Shown here one piece after another: positions 25,653-34,237 of a DNA stretch of 64,000 bases. The notes below the pieces were generated by a model. It ran no database searches. It worked only from the letters and a program-made list of their open reading frames with translations, and had not been told where the DNA came from. Numbering within the stretch: the first letter of the stretch is position 1; each line of letters opens with the position of its first letter. A program made the position numbers and the translations under genes. The stretch is from CAZWCE01 sp964632505 (GTDB lineage: Bacteria > Planctomycetota > Planctomycetia > Pirellulales > Thermoguttaceae): assembly GCA_964632505.1 (NCBI GenBank), contig CAZWCE010000015.1:1-64000 (forward strand). The letters run 5' to 3'.

Positions 25653-26049
25653 ATCAAATGTCGCAGACGATCCTTCAAATTCTGTTATAATGTCAATAAT
25701 TCTATTTGGGTCGTCCGTAACGCATTGATTCCAGAGCTATCGCCATACATGCAGTGATGAACCGAATTGGCGATAAACACATACCTACTAACCATACGCT
25801 GGTGCCCGATGACTCAATTTTCCACGCTATTAGCCTAGCCAAGAAACAATGAAGTGCTAGCTTCGCGACTTGTCCTACATTATGAACCTTACGATGGCCT
25901 ACAGAAAATACTTATCCCTAAATGAGCCATGGGATAATAAGCTGCCATCGGTGGAATAGCCGCTTTCATGGCAATCCAACGAAGACACATTCAAAATGCT
26001 CCATTGTCACCGTATCTTCACGCAACCAAATTCATAGCTCACCTCTTCA
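25653..26049. other. Gene-free gap in the glycan island with an 8-bp hairpin
   Basis: About 400 bp with no supported gene; the longest reading frames (for example about 30 codons from 25756) match nothing I recognise. TATCGCCA (25738-25745) and TGGCGATA (25768-25775) form a perfect 8-bp stem with a 22-nt loop containing CATGCAGTGA. That string is also present in the dispersed hairpin element at 31522-31591. The gap could be remains of a deleted gene. Confidence 0.4.
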
Positions 26050-26778
26050 ATGATGACAATTCTCGTTCGGAGATGGCGGAAGCTAGAAGATCCAGAAAAG
26101 CACAACTCCCGCGACCTTATGCCAAGAAATAGATTCCAACACTTTATCAGTTTTCGTAGAGAATACATTGATACCTACCTGGAAAACGTTCCGTTTACCG
26201 GCAGGGTTATCGATATTGGAGGCAAAAAGGAATCGAAAAGAGGGAGATTTCGCCCACCTCGCCAAAGCATCCAATCTTGGGAATACTCAAATATCGACCC
26301 GACAACCAATCCAGATTTTTTATGTCCAGCTGAGAAAATGCCTATAGAGGACCACTGTTTTGATTGGGTGGTCTGTGCTGAGGTCCTTGAGCATTTGGCA
26401 TATCCATATCGTGCGCTTGATGAAATGATACGTGTCCTGAAGCCGGGTGGAAGGCTCGTATTACTGGCGCCTTTTATATATAGCTTTCACGGAGACCCAG
26501 ATGATTACCAACGTTGGACTAAGACAAAACTACTTATGGAGCTGGAGGAGAAAAGAGGATTGCTCATAGAGGATTTCCAATCCATGGGAGGAGTTTGGGC
26601 TGTTGTATGGGATCTCTTCTATAGCATTTCAAGTCCGGGAGGCCCGACCCCTTGGAAAAAACGAACTCGCAAATGGCTTAAAAGAAGTTTACCTATTGTA
26701 TATCGGCTAGAAGCCAAACAAATAGGCAAAGAAAAAGCTACTACAGGCTATGGTGTTATCGCAAGAAGGAGAAAATAG
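26050..26778 (+). CDS. SAM-dependent methyltransferase (type 11)
   Basis: A 242-residue class I methyltransferase, probably acting on a sugar, lipid-linked intermediate or glycan end in the cytoplasm. SAM motif I is VIDIGGKKES, a variant with lysine at the third glycine-like position. The acidic residue follows at SNIDPTTNPD, and WVVCAEVLEHLAYPYRALDEMIRVLKPGGRLVLLAPF is an unmistakable motif II/III block. The segment HGDPDDYQRWTKTKL is typical of polysaccharide-cluster members. It reads in the same direction as its neighbours, is AT-rich like the island and is bordered by non-coding gaps on both sides. Confidence 0.82.
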   Translation: MMTILVRRWRKLEDPEKHNSRDLMPRNRFQHFISFRREYIDTYLENVPFTGRVIDIGGKKESKRGRFRPPRQSIQSWEYSNIDPTTNPDFLCPAEKMPIEDHCFDWVVCAEVLEHLAYPYRALDEMIRVLKPGGRLVLLAPFIYSFHGDPDDYQRWTKTKLLMELEEKRGLLIEDFQSMGGVWAVVWDLFYSISSPGGPTPWKKRTRKWLKRSLPIVYRLEAKQIGKEKATTGYGVIARRRK

Positions 26779-26925
26779 TCTTGAATCATCATAGAGTTTG
26801 CTTAGAAATCCCCATTAATCGAGCTATCAGACATGAAACACACGGCTAAAGGTAGTTATCATTTCACAGTAAGATGCGATGCTATTCCAGAAAACTCCTC
26901 AAGACAATCAGCTACCTGAGTTTAA

Positions 26926-27849
26926 ATGAATTCAAGACTCGAGGCTTCAGTCACTCTGCATCATCGCTTCTCTCTAGTGCCCAAAACTACCTCGTTAGCA
27001 TTCCTTTGCACATCAATTTTAGTGTATTTTCTTGCATGCCTGCTAACTATTTCCAGAATACAATCTGATACATTTATTAGGATCCATATTGTGCAAAGTT
27101 GGTTTTTTCCGACAAAATTCGATCCCTCTAGTATTAAAGTATTTGTTCATGGATCCGATGGTATAGGCTGGAGCATTGATCAAGATCGACGACATATTTT
27201 GCACTGCCTAGAGCGGATTGGCTGCCAAGCATCTTCATCTTCACTTAAATCGCATATCATTCACAATACATGGTGGAACATGTTACTGAAATCATACAAA
27301 ATGCGATGGATATCAAGAATCCACCCTTGCGTATTGGTAACTGCTAGTAATTTCATCGATCCAGATAATCCTCATTTTCACCTTCAAAAAGAACTCGATA
27401 CAATTTCACGTCTCGCAACCGGCTGGATCGCTCCAAGCAGAAAACAACAAAGAATCCTGGAATCTCTCGGTCTTCGGAGTTATCTTTTACCCTTTATGGT
27501 TAGTGAAAAGACATTTTTCCCACCTCCCCCCTCTTTTCAGCGAATGGACCTCATTAAGAAGTACGGGATCCCTCAAGAAAAAGTTGAAAATCGCTTAGTG
27601 ATCGGATCATTTCAACGAGACTCTCTGGGTTCAAATCTGAATGAACCAAAATGGCAAAAAGGGCCTGATATCCTGGCAGACATCCTTGAATATCAACCCA
27701 AAGATCGATTCCTTCTCCTTCTCGCAGGTCCAAGACGCCATTATTTAATGAATGAATGCGAATCGAGAGGTATTCCGTTTCACTATATAGGTAACCGCAC
27801 TCAAGATGATGATTTAAATCAAAACAACCTTTGCCCACTACAGCAATAA
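26926..27849 (+). pseudogene. Truncated GT-B glycosyltransferase
   Basis: Reads as a GT4-like glycosyltransferase that stops before its catalytic half. The linker region KYGIPQEKVENRLVIGSFQRDS, then EPKWQKGPDILADIL and FLLLLAGPRRHYL, parallels the gene at 30195-31304 (KYNIPQNAVVIGSMQKDG, WVKGPDILLKTL, ELFVLLSGPSRGY). In that gene about 110 further residues follow, including the E-x7-E donor-site motif. Here the frame ends in RTQDDDLNQNNLCPLQQ, and neither other frame continues the domain before the next gene starts 16 bp on. The first 55 codons also look non-homologous; a GTG at 27091 is a plausible original start. It is probably inactive or needs a separate donor-binding partner. Confidence 0.65.
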
Positions 27850-27864
27850 CAATCCCAATCGACA

Positions 27865-29001
27865 ATGCACATATCAATAGGAAGCAATATTATTAACGGC
27901 CCTTGGGGGGGTGGCAATCAATTTGCCAATGTGTTAGCGACTCACCTTACTAACAACGGCCACAAGGTACACTTCGATTTGCGTTCGCCAGATCTGGATT
28001 TGATCCTACTAACTACCCCCTTCCGATGGATGAAGTCTTGTGCTTATACTGACAATGAAATACAAAAATATATTCGTCATGTGAACTCAAGAGCCATTGT
28101 CGTACACCGGATCAATGATTGCGATCAACGGATCAATGATTGCGATAAGAGTAGAAATACCATCAACAGAAATCGTCGCATTAAGAATGCCGGCTTGATT
28201 GTCGATGCGTGCATATTCGTATCGAAATGGCTGTCAGCGATTTACCGCTCCTATCCCTGCAACATCAAGCAAACGATATACAACGGTTCCGATCAGAATA
28301 TTTTTTCCTGTCATGATAGGAACCACTGGAATCGCAAGGAACCGTTACGATTAGTTACCCATCACTGGAGCGCTTCGTGGAACAAAGGTTTTGATACATA
28401 CAATAAGATTGATCGCCTTTTAGAAGACAAACGTTATCGGAATCGCATTCTCTTTACATATATTGGCAATCTCCCCAAAGGGTTTCACTTCAAGAATGCA
28501 AATCATTGCCCTCCCCTTTTTGGTAGTACGTTAGCGAGCAAACTGAAACAACATCATGTTTACGTGACAGGTTCTCGCTTTGAACCGGGGTCTAACCACC
28601 AGAATGAAGGAGCCTTATGCGGCCTTCCATTGCTTTACCTGAACAATGCGAGCATGCCTGAATACTGTGAAAATTATGGGGTTGCATTCGACGAGAATGA
28701 TTTCGAAGAAAAGCTAGATGAAATCATCTTGAAATACGAAGACTATTTTCATAAAATGCCCCACTACCCTTGGACTGCCGATAGAATGTGCCAAGAATAT
28801 TTACATTTATTTGAACGACTTCTGAGTAACAGGAAAGAGATATTAGCTGAAAGAGCTTCATCAAGGTATTGGAAATGGCGTTTCCAAAAAATGCGTGATT
28901 TTTCGTTTTCAAGAGAGATTCGAACACGTAAAAAAATGGTACTATCAATCACTAAAAGGGTTTATTCTAGATGGAAAACCAATGACTCAACTACTGAATG
29001 A
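27865..29001 (+). CDS. Glycosyltransferase, GT-B type (probable)
   Basis: A 378-residue protein with a glycosyltransferase-like N-terminus (SIGSNIINGPWGGGNQFANVLATHLTNNGH), where the glycine-rich loop and HL/NNGH helix are typical of GT-B acceptor domains. Later come IYNGSDQNIF, LRLVTHHWSASWNKGFDTY and a C-terminal EGALCGLPLLYLNNASMPEY that resembles the donor-binding region. Residues near 81-95 are a perfect sevenfold tandem duplication (RINDCDQ then RINDCDK). The start at 27865 is 16 bp after the truncated gene. Its end overlaps the next gene by 20 bp. Donor and acceptor sugars are unknown. Confidence 0.7.
   Translation: MHISIGSNIINGPWGGGNQFANVLATHLTNNGHKVHFDLRSPDLDLILLTTPFRWMKSCAYTDNEIQKYIRHVNSRAIVVHRINDCDQRINDCDKSRNTINRNRRIKNAGLIVDACIFVSKWLSAIYRSYPCNIKQTIYNGSDQNIFSCHDRNHWNRKEPLRLVTHHWSASWNKGFDTYNKIDRLLEDKRYRNRILFTYIGNLPKGFHFKNANHCPPLFGSTLASKLKQHHVYVTGSRFEPGSNHQNEGALCGLPLLYLNNASMPEYCENYGVAFDENDFEEKLDEIILKYEDYFHKMPHYPWTADRMCQEYLHLFERLLSNRKEILAERASSRYWKWRFQKMRDFSFSREIRTRKKMVLSITKRVYSRWKTNDSTTE
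28108..28149 (+). repeat. 21-bp in-frame tandem duplication inside a glycosyltransferase gene
   Basis: CGGATCAATGATTGCGAT occurs at 28108-28125 and 28129-28146, giving two 21-bp units that encode RINDCDQ and RINDCDK. The last three bases of each unit differ (CAA, AAG). It is in frame and so lengthens the protein by seven residues without breaking it. This looks like recent slippage. Confidence 0.85.
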
Positions 29002-30172
29002 AGACGTTTTTTTATGCCGCCTACAAGAAAGCTCCTTTTGTTTTTTGCAAAAGGTGATCACCTCAGATGGCTGCCTCCCGGCTTTACGTGGAGTGACCAG
29101 ACTTGGAAAACGATTATCGCTAGGTTTTTCCTGCTTCGCCCTCCGCATTCTCTTCATGTTGCGTTTATGGGAAGAATTGCCCTACAATCAACAAGAGCGT
29201 TGGATTAGTCTCATCCAATCATTTCAGGCAGATCACTCAGACAAAAAAGCCTCATATGAAGAGAACGCTTTTATTGATCCTGCCTTGAAAGAATATCACA
29301 ATTTTTCTCGTTCCAGATTCCCACTGATAGGTTGGTCAAAATATCATTGGTTGAAAAAACCAGCAAGAATGATGCGAGGTCATTCAAATACAAAATGTGA
29401 AGTAAAAAAAAAGGGTTGCAATATTTGGCAACGCATCCTTCATGCAGAAACTAAGCAAGCAATTACGGTGCTTCATGATGTCAGTAGAGATCCGAAGCTT
29501 CCTTACAAAGGGTTTCCTCATACGCCAGAATTGATGGAGCGGTATCTCAATGGCTTGGATTGGTCAAGACCATGGGCGGCCGGCGCTCATTTCGCAGTGC
29601 AATCGGTATTTGCCACAACTCAAGCAAGCCGTTTTATGGAACAGGCAGCAAGCGATCAATTAATCAAGGCGCTGTGTTCATATATTGAGAAAAGGATTGA
29701 TAAACCTACTGGAGCATATTTCACCTGCCACTCCGAACCTTCCACTAGCCAATTAATTAATGGGTCCATGAAGGTTCTTACGGCATTAGATTGGCTGGGC
29801 GTGCCTCCCCATGCACCAGAAAACTTGATTGATACTGTCCTTTCCTCAAAACCTAGACAAGATGGTTGCCATATAGTCGACGCCATCTATGTTCTCCACC
29901 AATGCTTGCAAGAAACCAGTTACCGGAAAAAGGAATGTCAACTATATTGCAAATCCGTTCTATCGCTTATTCTTGAGCACTATATTGAAAAGGACAATGG
30001 CTTTTCCTATTTCCTAAACAAATCACAGACACATTACTACGGAGCTCCGATTACACATGGATATCATTCAACAGCTGATATTCATGGTACCACCCTATTT
30101 TCATGGGCAATTATTTTGATACAAAAGATCCTGGAGAAGAACAGGTTCCAATGGCGATTACCTAAACCATGA
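28982..30172 (+). CDS. Glycan-cluster protein of unknown function, all-helical
   Basis: I do not recognise this 396-residue protein. It appears mostly alpha-helical with no signal peptide. Repeated helix-loop units such as GAHFAVQSVFATTQ, QLINGSMKVLTALDWLG and HIVDAIYVLHQCLQ, and the late GYHSTADIHGTTLFSWAI, are reminiscent of alpha/alpha-toroid proteins (glycosidase, lyase or prenyltransferase-like barrels). The ATG at 28982 (MTQLLNED) is favoured; an in-frame ATG at 28895 would overlap the upstream gene by over 100 bases. With the 28982 start it overlaps the preceding glycosyltransferase by 20 bp, suggesting coupled expression. A role in trimming or modifying the surface glycan is a guess from position. 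Confidence 0.7.
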   Translation: MTQLLNEDVFLCRLQESSFCFLQKVITSDGCLPALRGVTRLGKRLSLGFSCFALRILFMLRLWEELPYNQQERWISLIQSFQADHSDKKASYEENAFIDPALKEYHNFSRSRFPLIGWSKYHWLKKPARMMRGHSNTKCEVKKKGCNIWQRILHAETKQAITVLHDVSRDPKLPYKGFPHTPELMERYLNGLDWSRPWAAGAHFAVQSVFATTQASRFMEQAASDQLIKALCSYIEKRIDKPTGAYFTCHSEPSTSQLINGSMKVLTALDWLGVPPHAPENLIDTVLSSKPRQDGCHIVDAIYVLHQCLQETSYRKKECQLYCKSVLSLILEHYIEKDNGFSYFLNKSQTHYYGAPITHGYHSTADIHGTTLFSWAIILIQKILEKNRFQWRLPKP

Positions 30173-30194
30173 TTTCGCAACAAGTCCGAAGAAA

Positions 30195-31304
30195 ATGATC
30201 TCTAGAATAATCAACAAGGCAAAATCAGCCCTTTTACACATTCGCTACGCGCCACTTTTATATCTCCGGCCCCATTACAGCACATTGGGCTTATACTACG
30301 GTCGCGCACAGTGGGTGCTTTATCATGAGATGGTCTATTTAGAAAGAATATTATCTAAGCTCAAGATTCCTACTTGCAGCAATGTGCCATATCGATACCT
30401 TGAAAATCAGGTTGTTTTTTTGCCTTCTGCACATCACTTATGTCATGCCATCAGTATCTCTGAAAGACCAGGAAAAATCACTGGTGCATTTTTCCATGGA
30501 ATTCCGAAAAAAGGTAATCCACAATTTGATGATCGGTTTAAAATCATTAAGAATAAACATCACCTTATAGATAGGGTGCAGATTACAAATCAGAGATTCA
30601 AAGATCTTTTCCATGAAGAGACAGGAATACCGGAGGAAAAAGTCCAATTGATTCCTATTGGAATCGACACCAGTTTATTTCAGCCATGTTCATTTGAGAC
30701 GAAGAAAAGCCTAAGAAAGAAATACAACATCCCCCAAAATGCAGTTGTTATCGGATCCATGCAAAAAGATGGAGCTGGATGGCAAAAGGGAAATCTTCCG
30801 AAATGGGTCAAAGGCCCTGATATACTTCTAAAGACATTGACACATCTTAGAGAAAACGTGCCGGAGTTATTCGTCCTTCTTTCTGGTCCATCACGTGGGT
30901 ATGTAAAAGCAGGGCTAGATGCAGCGAAAATACCGTATCGGAACGTACTCCTTTCGAATTACCATGAAATGCCGTCACTATATCATTGCCTTGATTTATG
31001 CCTCGTCACATCAAGAGATGAAGGAGGCCCCAAAGCAGTCATGGAGTCAATGGCATGTGGTGTTCCTATTGTTTCTACGAAAGTGGGAATGGCTCAGGAA
31101 CTCATCGAACATCAAATAAATGGCTGGCTAGCGGATCTTGAAGATTTTGAGCATTTATCCTTTTGTTGTGTTGAGGCAATCGAAATGAGTCAACCGGAAA
31201 GAGTCCGAATCTTGAAAAAAGGAAGGGAGACAGCATTATCAATATCATACGATCAGCTACTTCCTAAATGGAATGCGTTCTTTGATGGGATCCTGTGCTA
31301 TTGA
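30195..31304 (+). CDS. Glycosyltransferase family 4
   Basis: Complete GT-B retaining glycosyltransferase of 369 residues for assembly of the surface glycan. The acceptor domain is followed by the interdomain segment VQLIPIGIDTSLFQP. The C-terminal donor domain has FVLLSGPSRGY, then EGGPKAVMESMACGVPIV, containing the E-x7-E motif, and STKVGMAQELI. Starts 22 bp after the preceding gene. It is the intact counterpart to the truncated gene at 26926-27849. Donor sugar unknown. Confidence 0.88.
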   Translation: MISRIINKAKSALLHIRYAPLLYLRPHYSTLGLYYGRAQWVLYHEMVYLERILSKLKIPTCSNVPYRYLENQVVFLPSAHHLCHAISISERPGKITGAFFHGIPKKGNPQFDDRFKIIKNKHHLIDRVQITNQRFKDLFHEETGIPEEKVQLIPIGIDTSLFQPCSFETKKSLRKKYNIPQNAVVIGSMQKDGAGWQKGNLPKWVKGPDILLKTLTHLRENVPELFVLLSGPSRGYVKAGLDAAKIPYRNVLLSNYHEMPSLYHCLDLCLVTSRDEGGPKAVMESMACGVPIVSTKVGMAQELIEHQINGWLADLEDFEHLSFCCVEAIEMSQPERVRILKKGRETALSISYDQLLPKWNAFFDGILCY

Positions 31305-31521
31305 AAATACATTAAGCATTTACCTTAGGCAGAACTGTTCTAACATATATTGCGAATTCTGATCACGGTAAATACTGTGAGCTACACCAAGTTATTCATT
31401 TGAAGCGAAAGAGATCATCAAGACGACATTAATATTTGCACAAAAACGTCTTAAGCCTGTCCCTCATCAACTCAGGGTAAGGTATGAACAGATATCTCTC
31501 TAACTTAGTCGCGTTCGCAAA

Positions 31522-31591
31522 ATAGTGGCCCTCGGTTCATGCAGTGACGACCATGAGGCCGGGTTCTCGCTGTTCGCCGGGGATCCACTAT
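31522..31591 (+). repeat. Dispersed hairpin element, copy 1 (within gap 31305-31620)
   Basis: The segment 31513-31592 is about 75 percent identical over its better-aligned part to 62361-62440. It folds as one long imperfect hairpin: 31522-31528 with 31585-31591 (7 bp), 31530-31535 with 31577-31582 (6 bp), 31542-31547 with 31567-31572 (6 bp) and 31549-31552 with 31562-31565 (4 bp), with a 9-nt loop. Base differences from copy 2 keep the pairs. It ends 29 bp upstream of a methyltransferase start. The rest of the gap 31305-31620 shows no gene. Confidence 0.75.
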
Positions 31592-31620
31592 ATAGTACGA
31601 CGCTCAGTAGAAAAAGGCTT

Positions 31621-32295
31621 ATGATATTAAAATATACCACACAATACCGATATTGTGATCGTGAAACCAAAGCTGAATATGTAAGGAAAAAGTATCAACC
31701 TATATTGATAGGAAGAATCCTAGACGTAGGTGCTGACAAAAAGTATTTAAAAAAGCACTTAACAGAACAATCAGAATATATTGGAGTTGGGTTAGGCGGT
31801 ACCCCAGATATTCAGCTCGACCTTGAGAAAAATAGTCTACCTTTCTCGGACTTATCCTATGATTGCGTCTTATGCTTAGATGTGCTGGAGCATTTGGAAA
31901 ACATTCATGATGTCTTTGATGAGTTGTGTCGTGTTTCAAAAAAACATGTTTTAATCTCTCTGCCCAATCCCTATCGAGATTTTTATCGAATGCTAAGACA
32001 TAAGCAATATTCAAAGGACCGCCCGATGAAATTCTACAATTTGCCAGTTGAACCCCCTGACGATCGGCATAAATGGTTCTACTCTCCTGAAGAGGCAGAG
32101 AGATTTATTGAATACCGATCCAATAAGAATGGCTTCAAAATACTCCAAATGGATTTCGAGGCCATTGCGACTGAGAAAGGAAATATAGCTACTCGATTTT
32201 TCATGCGGCTAATGATCTCAAAGCTGGTTCGACAAGGCTTCAAAATCAAGAATCTGTATGTTGGCACATTATGGGCGCTCCTCGAAAGAAAATGA
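31621..32295 (+). CDS. SAM-dependent methyltransferase
   Basis: A 224-residue class I methyltransferase in the glycan cluster. SAM motif I is RILDVGADKKYL, and the motif II/III region is YDCVLCLDVLEHLENIHDVFDELCRVSKKHVLISLPNP. The ATG at 31621 is preferred because the in-frame upstream extension from a GTG at 31525 runs through the dispersed hairpin element and encodes unrelated residues. A short AAAAGG lies before the start. The stop overlaps the next gene start by 4 bp (ATGA), so they are translationally coupled. Target unknown; probably a sugar or chain-terminal group. Confidence 0.83.
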   Translation: MILKYTTQYRYCDRETKAEYVRKKYQPILIGRILDVGADKKYLKKHLTEQSEYIGVGLGGTPDIQLDLEKNSLPFSDLSYDCVLCLDVLEHLENIHDVFDELCRVSKKHVLISLPNPYRDFYRMLRHKQYSKDRPMKFYNLPVEPPDDRHKWFYSPEEAERFIEYRSNKNGFKILQMDFEAIATEKGNIATRFFMRLMISKLVRQGFKIKNLYVGTLWALLERK

Positions 32296-33476
32296 TTAAA
32301 CACGAATTACATCTTGGTCTATTTCTCACCCGAGGCATGTCACTTCAAAAATGGTGGGATCTTGGGATGTTTCAACGAGAGATTGCCCTTTATCGTCATC
32401 TGCACAAAAAGGGAATTCGTACCACATTTCTTTCTTGGGGCCTTCAAAAATGCGAACAAGAGTTGATTCGCAATCAACTTGCTGGAGGACATGCATGCGG
32501 CAAATCATTTCCATGCACTCTCAAAACTCCAAAACTTCTTCAGCCATTGATGAATGGCATTTATGAATCATCTATTAAAAGAGTTCACAAGAAAGAACTG
32601 AAAGATGTTGCCGTCATTAAAACAAATCAAATTAGTAGCGCAAGCCTTGCTCTGCAGTGTGCGAGGCATTTCCGGAAGCCTTTCATTGCGAGATGTGGCT
32701 TTATGTGGTCATATTTCCTTTCACAAGAAAAGGGTCTCAGGTCACCCGAGACACGTCGCGCAATCCAAATCGAAAATGATGCATTTCTCCACGCATCACG
32801 AATTATTATAACAACAGATTCGATGAAGCAGATGATCGTGGATCGGCTTCCCATAAACGAGAGCAAGGTTCACGTCATTCCCAACTACGTAAACACAGAA
32901 AATTTTTTTCCTTGCAACATCCAAAAAACTAACCCACAACCCCATTTGATAACAGTGGGAAGGCACCATTTTCAGAAAAACCAGAAATCGCTGATTCATG
33001 CTGTCTCTGACCTTGATATCCAGTTGACTCTTATAGGCAAAGGTCCTATGGAAGACGAATTACGTGAAGAAGCAAAAAATGCACGGGGAAATATTCGATT
33101 TTTCGGTAGTCTTCCGAATGAAAGGCTTCCCGAATTATTGAATGAGGCCGACATTTTTATCCTGCCCTCATTATACGAGGGCCATCCCAAAACACTCTGT
33201 GAAGCGATGGCTTGCGGTCTTCCTTGTATTGCAACCGATGTTCCCGGCAATCGTGATGTGATTCAACACGGGAAAACAGGATGGCTCTGCGAATCCACTG
33301 AACCGGAATCTATTCGGAGTGCCATTGAAACTCTTCTTTCTGATGACAATCTCCGAAAAAAACTTGGTGATAATGCGAGAAAGTTTATAGAGGACCATTA
33401 TTCCTTAGACATTGCATGCGAAAAGGAAATGGACGTTTATCAACAAGCTATCGAATCCTATCATACAACCTCATGA
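32292..33476 (+). CDS. Glycosyltransferase family 4
   Basis: A 394-residue GT-B retaining glycosyltransferase. N-domain features include GMFQREIALYRHLHKKG. The junction VHVIPNYVNTENFFP leads into PHLITVGRHHFQKNQKSLIHAV, then GSLPNERLPELLNEADIFILPSLYEGHPKTLCEAMACGLPCIATD with the E-x7-E donor motif, and GNRDVIQHGKTGWL. It overlaps the methyltransferase before it and the one after it by 4 bp each (ATGA), so the three genes form a tightly coupled block. Sugar specificity not predictable. Confidence 0.9.
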   Translation: MIKHELHLGLFLTRGMSLQKWWDLGMFQREIALYRHLHKKGIRTTFLSWGLQKCEQELIRNQLAGGHACGKSFPCTLKTPKLLQPLMNGIYESSIKRVHKKELKDVAVIKTNQISSASLALQCARHFRKPFIARCGFMWSYFLSQEKGLRSPETRRAIQIENDAFLHASRIIITTDSMKQMIVDRLPINESKVHVIPNYVNTENFFPCNIQKTNPQPHLITVGRHHFQKNQKSLIHAVSDLDIQLTLIGKGPMEDELREEAKNARGNIRFFGSLPNERLPELLNEADIFILPSLYEGHPKTLCEAMACGLPCIATDVPGNRDVIQHGKTGWLCESTEPESIRSAIETLLSDDNLRKKLGDNARKFIEDHYSLDIACEKEMDVYQQAIESYHTTS

Positions 33477-34237
33477 GAAAATTATTTTTCGCAATCATTC
33501 TATTTCCTTTTTCCTGCGTTTGCCATTTTGCGAATCAACGGCAAATCGCTTCTTTCATTGCTTATCTTTGTAGAAAGTATGCCAACCAACAGAATCCCAA
33601 AGAGGCACTATGTTTTCTATTTGAACTCGATGATCAGTTATATCGTATAACCAGTCGATGTGCTATTGATTATGAAGGAAACATCCATTCTAAACATCGA
33701 CTTATGAAATACCATGATTACTTCTGTAAACGTATTGATCCCGAGCAAAAGGTGCTCGATGTTGGTTGTGGGCATGGGGCCCTTGCAAAATCGATCGCTG
33801 AGAAATCCAAAGCGTATGTTACCGCCATTGACATGCGCGAGGAAAATATCCAAAAAGCTCAAAGACTTCACAATCATCCTCATATCGAGTATCTCCATGG
33901 CAACGCTCCTTATGATCTTCCAAACAAGAAGTATGACGTCGTTGTACTATCAAATGTCCTGGAGCACATCGATGACCGTGTTGCATTTCTGCGCAATATC
34001 TCCGGTACTGCGGAATCGCAGAAATGGCTTATAAGAGTCCCGCTCTTCGAGAGGGACTGGAGAGTTCCTCTAAAAAAGGAATTAGGCTGTGAATGGCGTT
34101 TGGATACCACGCATTACACGGAGTACACCCTTGAATCATTTCAGGCGGAAATGCAAAAAGCGGATTTACGGATTGTGGACCTTGAGATCCGATGGAGCGA
34201 AATTTGGTGCGAACTGACCCCCGTATCACTGTCTTAA
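33473..34237 (+). CDS. SAM-dependent methyltransferase
   Basis: A 254-residue class I methyltransferase with an N-terminal helical extension. Motif I is VLDVGCGHGALAKSIAEK, the acidic end of strand 2 is TAIDMREENI and motif II/III is YDVVVLSNVLEHIDDRVAFLRNI. ATG at 33473 lies in the ATGA overlap with the preceding glycosyltransferase. The reading frame overlaps the next gene by 46 bp if that gene starts at 34192. Probably modifies the surface glycan. Confidence 0.86.
   Translation: MRKLFFAIILFPFSCVCHFANQRQIASFIAYLCRKYANQQNPKEALCFLFELDDQLYRITSRCAIDYEGNIHSKHRLMKYHDYFCKRIDPEQKVLDVGCGHGALAKSIAEKSKAYVTAIDMREENIQKAQRLHNHPHIEYLHGNAPYDLPNKKYDVVVLSNVLEHIDDRVAFLRNISGTAESQKWLIRVPLFERDWRVPLKKELGCEWRLDTTHYTEYTLESFQAEMQKADLRIVDLEIRWSEIWCELTPVSLS

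Noticed and set aside
25756..25851. Possible short gene of about 31 codons in the island gap
   Set aside because: No ribosome site, no motif and no similarity I recognise; more likely chance.
31525..31620. Extended N-terminus of the methyltransferase from GTG 31525
   Set aside because: The extension is translated hairpin-element sequence; the second copy of that element has an in-frame stop there, so it is not coding.
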